Assembly: GCF_000177675.1 (NCBI RefSeq)
Contig: NZ_ADGX01000065.1
Coordinates: 1-47,757, forward strand
Source: Parafrankia sp. EUN1f
GTDB lineage: Bacteria > Actinomycetota > Actinomycetes > Frankiales > Frankiaceae
Reading direction: 5' to 3'
DNA: 47,757 nt
Numbering within the stretch: the stretch's first letter is position 1; every line of letters starts with the position of its first letter. A program made the position numbers and the translations under genes. Below are positions 42,228 through 47,757 of the stretch, in pieces. Under the pieces are notes generated by a model. The model was not told the origin of the DNA and did not search any database. It was given only the letters and a program-made list of their open reading frames with translations.

Positions 42228-44912
42228 CTAGCCGCGCGAAAGCCCCGGGTTCGGCGCGTGCCGGCGATCTGGGGTGTTTGCGGGGTATGCCGCGGGGACG
42301 CCGGTGGCCGGGCTCGGTTGGGCACGCAGCAGCCGGAGCACCTCCGGCGGGGTGAGCGGGATCCTCGTCACGGCCTCGGGTCCCACGATGCCGGGGAGCG
42401 ATGGAAACGCGAGCGTCCCGCCCGCGCCCGTCCCGGCGGGCGTTCGGGCGGGCGTTCGGGCGGGTGGCGGACCGGGCCGATGGGCGAGCGCGTCGGCGAC
42501 CGCGTTCGCGATCGCCGCCGTCCCGCCGATCACACCGCCCTCCCCGGCTCCCTTCACGTCCCCGCCGCCGCGGCCGGCCGCGGGAGGTGCCGGCGCCTGG
42601 GCGTGCGCGACCCACACATCCGCCGGCATGCTGCTCACGGTGGGCAGCGGGTAGCCGGCGGCGCCGGCCAGGGGGAACCCGTCGTCGGTGTAGGGCAGCT
42701 CCTCGAACAGCGCGTTGCCGATCGCGAAGCCGATGCCCCCGTGGACCTGACCCGCCAGCATCATCGGGTTGAGGACGGTGCCGCAGTCGTCGAACGCGCG
42801 GTGGCGCAGCGCGGTGACGACGCCCGTGCCCGGGTCGACCTCGACGACCGACACATGCACGCCGTAGCCGAAGGGAATGCCGGCCGGACGGAACTCCGCC
42901 TCGGCGGCCAGCTCGCCCGTCCCGGTCGTCGGGCCGGCCGCCTGTGCCACCGACGCCCAGTCCAGCGCCGCGCCGGTGCCGTCGGTGCGGCCGAACCCGT
43001 GCTCGGTGAGCGCGACAGCCGACGCCGGCACGCCGAGCAGGCGCGCGGCGACCGGGACCGCGCGCTCGACCAGGGCCCGCGCGGCGAGCCGCACCGCGCC
43101 GCCACCCACCGCCGCCGACCGGCTGGCCATGGTGCCCGCGCCCCACCGCAGCCGGTCAGTGTCACCGAGCCGCACCACCACGTCGTCGAGCGGGATCCGC
43201 AGCTCGTCCGCGACGATCTGGGCGAGCATCGTCTCGTGCCCCTGGCCGCTGGGCGCGAGCCCGGCGGCCACCTCCACGACGCCGTACTCGTCGACCCGCA
43301 GCCGGGCCAGCTCCGGCTTGCCGTCGCCGCTGGGCTCGACGAACATGCCGAGACCGACGCCGAACAGCGGGCCGGCCGGGTCGCTCGCCCGCCGCTGTGC
43401 CTGCTCCCGCCGCAGGTCCCGGTAGCCCACCAGGTCCAGTGCCCGGCGCAGCAGCCCCGGGTAGTCCCCGCTGTCGTGGGGCGGCCAGGGCATCGAGCCC
43501 TGCGTGAGATGCAGCGTCGTCCGCGGGCCGTACGGGAGTTCGTCCGGCCCGATCAGGTTGCGCAGCCGGACCTCGGCCGGGTCCACACCGACCTGGGCGG
43601 CGACCAGGTCGACGATCCGTTCCATGACGAACGTCGCCGGGGCGGCGCCGACGCCGCGGAACGGGCCCGCGGGGGTCTTGTTGGTGAACACCGCCAGGGA
43701 CTCGGCGGCGTAGGCGGGAACGCGGTAGAGGCCGGGTACCGCCGCGGGCGTGGCGATCGCCTCGACGGCCGCGTTGGTGAACGAGTAGGCGCCGATGTCG
43801 CTCGCCATGCGGTCGCGGATCGCGAGGATCCGGCCGGACGCGTCGTGCCCGACCTCGACGTCGTGGTGCTGGTCGCGTCCATGCACCGTCGCGACGGTGT
43901 GCTCGGCGCGGTCCTCGACCCACCCGACGGGCCTGCCCAGCAGCCGGCTGAGCCAGGCGACCACGAACTCCTCGGGATACGGCTGCATCTTCGTGCCGAA
44001 CGCCCCGCCGACATCCGGCAGCACCACCCGCACCGCGTCCGCGGGCAGCCCCAGCGCCGCCGCGACGGCGTCCCGCATCCCATGCGGTATCTGGGTGGGG
44101 GTCCAGACGGTGAGCCGCCCCGCGGCGCGGTCCCAGTCGGCGACGACGCCGCGGGTCTCCATCGGGGCGCCGGCCTGCCGGGCGATCGAGAGGCGCACGG
44201 AAAAGGTGAGCGGCGCCGCGGCAAGCGCCGCCGTCACGTCGCCGCGTACCGCTCGGACGACCTGCTCGACGTTGTCGCCCCATCCGGGGGCGCTGCCGCG
44301 TCCTGCACTGTCGTCCCGCGCAGCGCCGTCGTCCCCCCGCGCGGGCGTCCCGGGAGGTCCACCGGGCTGGTCGGCGGCCCGCGGGTGCAGCGTCGGCGCC
44401 CCCGGCCGCAGGGCCGCGTCGAGGTCGGCCACGACGGGCAGCGGCGCGTAGTCGACCCGCACCAGGTCGGCGAGGTCCTCGGCGGCGTAGCGGTCGGCGG
44501 CGACCACCACCGCGACCGGTTCGCCCACATAGCGAACACGGTCGGTCGCGAGCGCCGGCTGCGCGGTGGGCAGCCCCGGCACCGGGCCGCTGGCGCTGGG
44601 CAGCAACGGCGGCCCGCCGGGGAAGTCGGCGGCGCTCAGCACCGCCACCGCCCGTCGATCGCCCCGTGCCGCGCTGACGTCCACCGCGCGCAGCAGTGCG
44701 TGCGGCTCGGTGCTTCGCACGAACACGGCCTGCGCCTGTCCTGGCAGCCGCAGGTCCGCGACGAACCGTCCGCGCCCACGCAGCAGCCGGTCGTCCTCAC
44801 GCCGCCGCGCCGGCGTCCCCACCACGGTGGGACGGCCGCCGGTCTCGCCCCGGGTGCCGGCGGCGGAGCGCGTCACGCCGGCGGTACCGGCATCGGGTCG
44901 CAGGGTCGTCAA
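42228..44912 (-). CDS. Xanthine-dehydrogenase-family molybdopterin-binding subunit (CoxL/XdhA-like)
   Basis: An 894-residue large subunit. The N-terminal GRGRFVADLRLPGQAQAVFVRS and HALLRAVD begin the family domain. DVGGAFGTKM binds molybdopterin, and VKGAGEGGVIGG near the C-terminus carries the catalytic Glu. The active-site loop reads PAGPFRGVGAAPATF, lacking both the AYxCSFR of true CO dehydrogenase and the common RGAGR form, so CO is not the likely substrate; a purine, aldehyde or other heteroaromatic hydroxylation is. The start overlaps the stop of the small subunit (ATGA). A Pro/Arg-rich tail with short repeats is atypical. It completes a minus-strand operon. Confidence 0.9.
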   Translation of the reverse strand: MTTLRPDAGTAGVTRSAAGTRGETGGRPTVVGTPARRREDDRLLRGRGRFVADLRLPGQAQAVFVRSTEPHALLRAVDVSAARGDRRAVAVLSAADFPGGPPLLPSASGPVPGLPTAQPALATDRVRYVGEPVAVVVAADRYAAEDLADLVRVDYAPLPVVADLDAALRPGAPTLHPRAADQPGGPPGTPARGDDGAARDDSAGRGSAPGWGDNVEQVVRAVRGDVTAALAAAPLTFSVRLSIARQAGAPMETRGVVADWDRAAGRLTVWTPTQIPHGMRDAVAAALGLPADAVRVVLPDVGGAFGTKMQPYPEEFVVAWLSRLLGRPVGWVEDRAEHTVATVHGRDQHHDVEVGHDASGRILAIRDRMASDIGAYSFTNAAVEAIATPAAVPGLYRVPAYAAESLAVFTNKTPAGPFRGVGAAPATFVMERIVDLVAAQVGVDPAEVRLRNLIGPDELPYGPRTTLHLTQGSMPWPPHDSGDYPGLLRRALDLVGYRDLRREQAQRRASDPAGPLFGVGLGMFVEPSGDGKPELARLRVDEYGVVEVAAGLAPSGQGHETMLAQIVADELRIPLDDVVVRLGDTDRLRWGAGTMASRSAAVGGGAVRLAARALVERAVPVAARLLGVPASAVALTEHGFGRTDGTGAALDWASVAQAAGPTTGTGELAAEAEFRPAGIPFGYGVHVSVVEVDPGTGVVTALRHRAFDDCGTVLNPMMLAGQVHGGIGFAIGNALFEELPYTDDGFPLAGAAGYPLPTVSSMPADVWVAHAQAPAPPAAGRGGGDVKGAGEGGVIGGTAAIANAVADALAHRPGPPPARTPARTPAGTGAGGTLAFPSLPGIVGPEAVTRIPLTPPEVLRLLRAQPSPATGVPAAYPANTPDRRHAPNPGLSRG

Positions 44913-45391
44913 GACCGCTCACTCGGTGCCGGGCCGATCAGGGACTCGGCGGCGCGCAGGATGTTGACGTAGCCGGTGCACCGGCACAGGTGCCCGTCGA
45001 GCGCGGCGACGAGGTCGTCGCGGCCCGGCGGGGCCGGCAGATCCAGCAGGTGACGCAGCGTCAGGACGATGCCGGGCGTGCAGAAGCCGCACTGCAGTCC
45101 GTGGTGCTCGCGCAGCGCCGACTGCACCCGGTCGAGCGTGCCGTCCGCCGCCACGCCCTCGACCGTGGTGACCTCGGCCCCGTCAGCCTGCACCGCGAGC
45201 ACCAGGCACCCGCGTACCGGCTCGCCCGAGAGCAGGACGGTGCAACTGCCGCACCGGCCCTGCTCGCAGCCCAGGTGCGTGCCGGTCAGGCCGAGGTGCT
45301 CGCGCAGGAGGTCGGCCAGGCTCAGCCGGGCGGGGACGTCGAGCCGGTGCCGGGTGCCGTTGACGGTGACCTCGACCGGATGCTCGCTCAC
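44909..45391 (-). CDS. [2Fe-2S] subunit of the molybdoenzyme (CoxS-like)
   Basis: A 160-residue protein with two [2Fe-2S] clusters. The plant-type site is CEQGRCGSC with the fourth Cys in VRGC. The helical C-terminal site is CGFCTPG with CRCTGY. It passes electrons from the molybdenum site to the FAD subunit. It overlaps the genes on both sides by four bases, so all three subunits should be made in equal amounts. Confidence 0.95.
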   Translation of the reverse strand: MSEHPVEVTVNGTRHRLDVPARLSLADLLREHLGLTGTHLGCEQGRCGSCTVLLSGEPVRGCLVLAVQADGAEVTTVEGVAADGTLDRVQSALREHHGLQCGFCTPGIVLTLRHLLDLPAPPGRDDLVAALDGHLCRCTGYVNILRAAESLIGPAPSERS

Positions 45392-46389
45392 CGCGCCGCC
45401 ACCAGGGCCCGGTCGATGGCCCGGTGCACGAGCTCCCCGGCGACCTCGCGGCAGTAGTCGCCGCCGTCGGCGCCCGCCCCGGCCGCCCCGTTCGTTCCGC
45501 TCGCCCCGTTCGTGCCGCCCTCACCATCGGGCAGTTCGGCGTCCGCGGCCCGGGCCGCGTCGAGGTCCTCGCGGGTGAGCAGGGCGATCAGGGCCGGATC
45601 GAGTGGACCGCCGTCGAGGACGGCCCGTTCCGCGCGCCGGGCCCGCACGGGCCGTGCCGCGACACCGAACAGCGCGATCCGGGCGGCGGCGACGGTGCCG
45701 TCGGCCCGGCGGGCGACGGTGGCGAGCGCTCCGCAGAGGGCGACGGTGGCGCGCGGTGCGACCTCGACGCACGCGCCGCCCACCGCGAGGTCGCCGGTGT
45801 CGTCGGTGCCGCCGCCGGCGTCGCCGGGGGTGCCTGTGGGCACCGCGGGCGACGGCGTGGTCGTGGCCGACGGGATCTCCACCGCGACGGCGACCTCGTC
45901 GGGGGCGAGCGCCGTGCGGCCGGGCCCGAGGTAGAACGCGTCCGCGCCGATCCGGCGGTCGCCGCGTGGGCCGCGCGCGTGCACCACGCCATCCAGCGCG
46001 ACCAGCAGGGCGGGCAGTTCGGCGGCCGGGTCGGCGTGCGCCAGGCCGCCGACGAGGGTGCCGCGGGTCCGGGTCTGCGGGTGCCCGACGCGCCGGATCG
46101 TCTCGGCGAGCAGCGGGCACTCGCCCGCGAGCGCGTGGTCCCGCTCGATCTGGCGCTGGGTCACCCGGGCGCCGATGAACAGGGTTGCCTGCGAGGTCCG
46201 GTCGATCCGGTCCAGGCCCGGCACCGCCCGCAGGTCGACCAGCAGCGGTGGGCGCAGCGCGCGCCGGGCCAGTGCCGGCAGCAGGCTCTGCCCGCCGGCG
46301 AGCACCCGGGCGCCGGGCTGCTCTGCCAGCGCCGTCACCACATCGTCCAGCGTGGCCGGGCTGCGGTAGTCGAACGGCGCCGGCTTCAT
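45388..46389 (-). CDS. FAD-binding subunit of the molybdoenzyme (CoxM-like)
   Basis: About 333 residues. FAD-binding motifs are ARVLAGGQSLLP (residues ~28-40) and TRGTLVGGLAHADPAAELPA. Start MKPAPFDYRSPATLDD at ATG 46389 fits the family and has GGGACGG about nine bases upstream; GTG 46398 is possible. Two Gly/Thr- and Gly/Ala-rich insertions (near TGTPGDAGGGTDDTG and GGTNGASGTNGAAGAG) are not part of the normal fold. It is the first gene of the three-subunit operon. Confidence 0.92.
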   Translation of the reverse strand: MKPAPFDYRSPATLDDVVTALAEQPGARVLAGGQSLLPALARRALRPPLLVDLRAVPGLDRIDRTSQATLFIGARVTQRQIERDHALAGECPLLAETIRRVGHPQTRTRGTLVGGLAHADPAAELPALLVALDGVVHARGPRGDRRIGADAFYLGPGRTALAPDEVAVAVEIPSATTTPSPAVPTGTPGDAGGGTDDTGDLAVGGACVEVAPRATVALCGALATVARRADGTVAAARIALFGVAARPVRARRAERAVLDGGPLDPALIALLTREDLDAARAADAELPDGEGGTNGASGTNGAAGAGADGGDYCREVAGELVHRAIDRALVAAR

Positions 46390-46863
46390 CCGGCGCACCC
46401 GTCCCGGCGGGGACGCGCTGCCGCACGCGGACCGGCGGCGCGCGCACCGCCCGGCGGCGCCGGCTCGTCGCGGTTGATCGACATGCTCGGACCTTCCCTC
46501 GTCGGACGAAGCGCCTGCGGCTACCGTCCACCGCGAAGATCGTCCGAACGACCCCTAAGGGCCCCCATTTCGGCGGCTGCCGCGGACTGCCCCGGTGGCC
46601 GGTCCAGCGGGGAAGGGGTCACGCCTGTCTCCCGGGGACAGCGGCCATCCCCTGAGGTATCCCTGTTACACCCCTATGACACGGATGTTACGGGCATACC
46701 GCGCTGACCTGCGGTAATGCGCTCCGATGGGCGCACGGTTCTCGGTGGGTGGGTGCGGCCGGGCGACGATGAGGCCGCTCGCCGCCCAGCAAGCGCCCGT
46801 CGTCCAGCCCGCCGGATCCGGTTTGCGGGTATGACCGGCGTGGACGACCACCAGGGGTCAGCA
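46390..46863. promoter_or_regulatory. Divergent region between molybdoenzyme operon and LuxR/LAL regulator
   Basis: About 470 bp without a supported gene. The stretch around 46660-46720 (tatccctgttacacccctatgac) is distinctly less GC-rich and is the likely promoter zone. Nothing else recognisable was seen. Confidence 0.35.
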
Positions 46864-47757
46864 ATGGTATTGGTTGAACGAGACAGCGAACTCCGTCAGC
46901 TCGACCGGCTTCTGGAGGAATGCTTCGACGGAAGGGGCAGGGTCGCGCTCATCGAGGGGGCGACCGGCAGCGGCAAGACCGAGCTGCTACGTTACGCCGC
47001 CGCCCGCGCTCAGAACGCCGGCATGATGGTCCGAAGCGCGAACTGCGCGAGTTCCGAAGCGGTTCTTCGGTTCGGGGTGGTGAACCAGCTTCTCTACGGG
47101 GCTGGGATTCCGGCGGAGACGACGCAGCGGATCCTGCGGCGGCCCCTGGCCGAGGACCCGGAGACCGACGGCGCGGCTGATCTCGCGCACGTCCTGCACG
47201 AGCTGGGTCTGATTCTGCTCGACCTCAGCGCACGGCAGCCGCTGCTGATCACGGTGGATGATGTGCAGTACGCCGACGAGCTGTCGCTGGCCGCGCTGTT
47301 GCACCTCGTGCGCCGGCTCGATTCCGCCCGGATCGTGGTGCTGCTCGCCGGCAGCCTCGCCTCCCGGCCGCTGGACGTCCCGTTCCGGGTCGGGCTCACG
47401 AGGTCGCCCGGATTCCGGTCCCTACGGCTGGCGCCGTTGTCCCTGACCGGTGCCACGGAGCTCGTGGCACGGCAGTCGGACGAGGTGACGGCCCGCCGGC
47501 TCGCGCCGGCGCTGCACGAGGCCACCGCCGGCAACCCGCTGCTGCTCACGGCCCTCACCGAGGACTTCCGCGAGGTGGGCGGCGCACGGACCGAGGGTTT
47601 CGGACTGGCGCTGCTGGCCTGCCTGCACCGCGGTGAGCCGATCCTGATCGAGCTGGCTCGCGCGTTGGCGGTGCTGGAGGCACCGATGCCGCACCCGCGC
47701 GCGGTCGACCTGCCGGCGGTGCCGCCGGCCCCGGCCGGCGGCGGCCTGGCGGACGGG
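46864..47757 (+). CDS. LuxR/LAL-type ATPase transcriptional regulator, N-terminal part; runs off the window
   Basis: The frame is open from ATG 46864 to the last base (298 codons) and continues outside. VERDSELRQLDRLLEEC starts the domain; Walker A is GATGSGKT (residues ~35-42) and Walker B LLITVDDVQYADE (~128-140). Further blocks, such as GNPLLLTAL, are typical of large LuxR-family (LAL) activators. The C-terminal LuxR helix-turn-helix, if present, is beyond the edge. ATG 46864 follows AGGGG by six bases; ATG 46831 is in frame but lacks a site. It is divergent from the molybdoenzyme operon and may regulate it or an adjoining metabolite cluster. Confidence 0.85.
   Translation, partial: MVLVERDSELRQLDRLLEECFDGRGRVALIEGATGSGKTELLRYAAARAQNAGMMVRSANCASSEAVLRFGVVNQLLYGAGIPAETTQRILRRPLAEDPETDGAADLAHVLHELGLILLDLSARQPLLITVDDVQYADELSLAALLHLVRRLDSARIVVLLAGSLASRPLDVPFRVGLTRSPGFRSLRLAPLSLTGATELVARQSDEVTARRLAPALHEATAGNPLLLTALTEDFREVGGARTEGFGLALLACLHRGEPILIELARALAVLEAPMPHPRAVDLPAVPPAPAGGGLADG

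Noticed and set aside
42228-44912. Aerobic carbon monoxide dehydrogenase (CoxL)
   Set aside because: The required AYxCSFR loop is absent, so only the wider xanthine-dehydrogenase family is claimed.

Overview
The window is very GC-rich (well above 70 percent by eye). It uses GTG starts, ATGA/GTGA gene overlaps, leaderless-looking starts and many single-domain actinobacterial families. This points to an actinomycete with a large secondary-metabolite repertoire; a Frankia- or Streptomyces-like genome is my guess, not a proof. The left part is the 3' end of a modular type I polyketide synthase (PKS) locus whose release enzyme is an arylamine N-acetyltransferase-type amide synthase. This is the logic of ansamycin (rifamycin-type) macrolactams.

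Layout. 1-11.5 kb: a PKS module end (DH-KR-ACP and a docking tail), a MhpA/Rif-Orf19-like FAD monooxygenase, an IS200/IS605-type tnpB element, a final KS-AT-ACP module, a RifF-like amide synthase and a divergent crotonyl-CoA carboxylase/reductase. 11.6-13.4 kb: a secreted HAF-repeat protein and a small PPOX-fold flavin/F420 protein. 13.4-25.6 kb: one functional block split over two convergent strands. The plus strand has a DppB-type permease, an LLM flavin oxidoreductase and hyuA-hyuB. The minus strand has a DppC-type permease, a fused DppD-DppF ATPase with a single-base frameshift, a DppA-type lipoprotein and a cytochrome P450. 26-28 kb: a Tat-exported multicopper oxidase and a GDP-mannose-hydrolase-like Nudix protein. 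28.5-36.8 kb: a SARP regulator with cyclase-like and ATPase domains, then a GH78-like glycosidase, an SDR and a SAM methyltransferase. 36.9-40.3 kb (minus): a TPP-dependent E1 alpha/beta pair (E1 beta frameshifted) and a macrolide-type glycosyltransferase. 40.6-41.7 kb: a divergent LUD protein and HxlR regulator. 42-46.4 kb (minus): a fragment of a 3-dehydroquinate-synthase-family gene, then a three-subunit xanthine-dehydrogenase-type molybdoenzyme. 46.9 kb to the end: the start of a LuxR/LAL-type ATPase regulator.

The strongest observation is that the tnpB element sits inside the first codons of the terminal PKS gene. A good ribosome site and ATG at 4513 look like the original PKS start. The present PKS reading frame is open through the element's right end, so the synthase is now predicted to start at ATG 5775 and to carry about 21 residues encoded by the predicted omega-RNA hairpins. 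The guide of that omega-RNA would be the PKS sequence itself. A second noteworthy point is the truncated dehydroquinate/aminodehydroquinate synthase fragment near 42.0-42.2 kb. It would fit a lost or displaced 3-amino-5-hydroxybenzoate (AHBA) pathway, which an ansamycin locus needs and which is otherwise absent from the window.

No rRNA, tRNA or CRISPR array was seen. Product names are family-level readings of motifs. The chemical product of the PKS cannot be deduced from this window.
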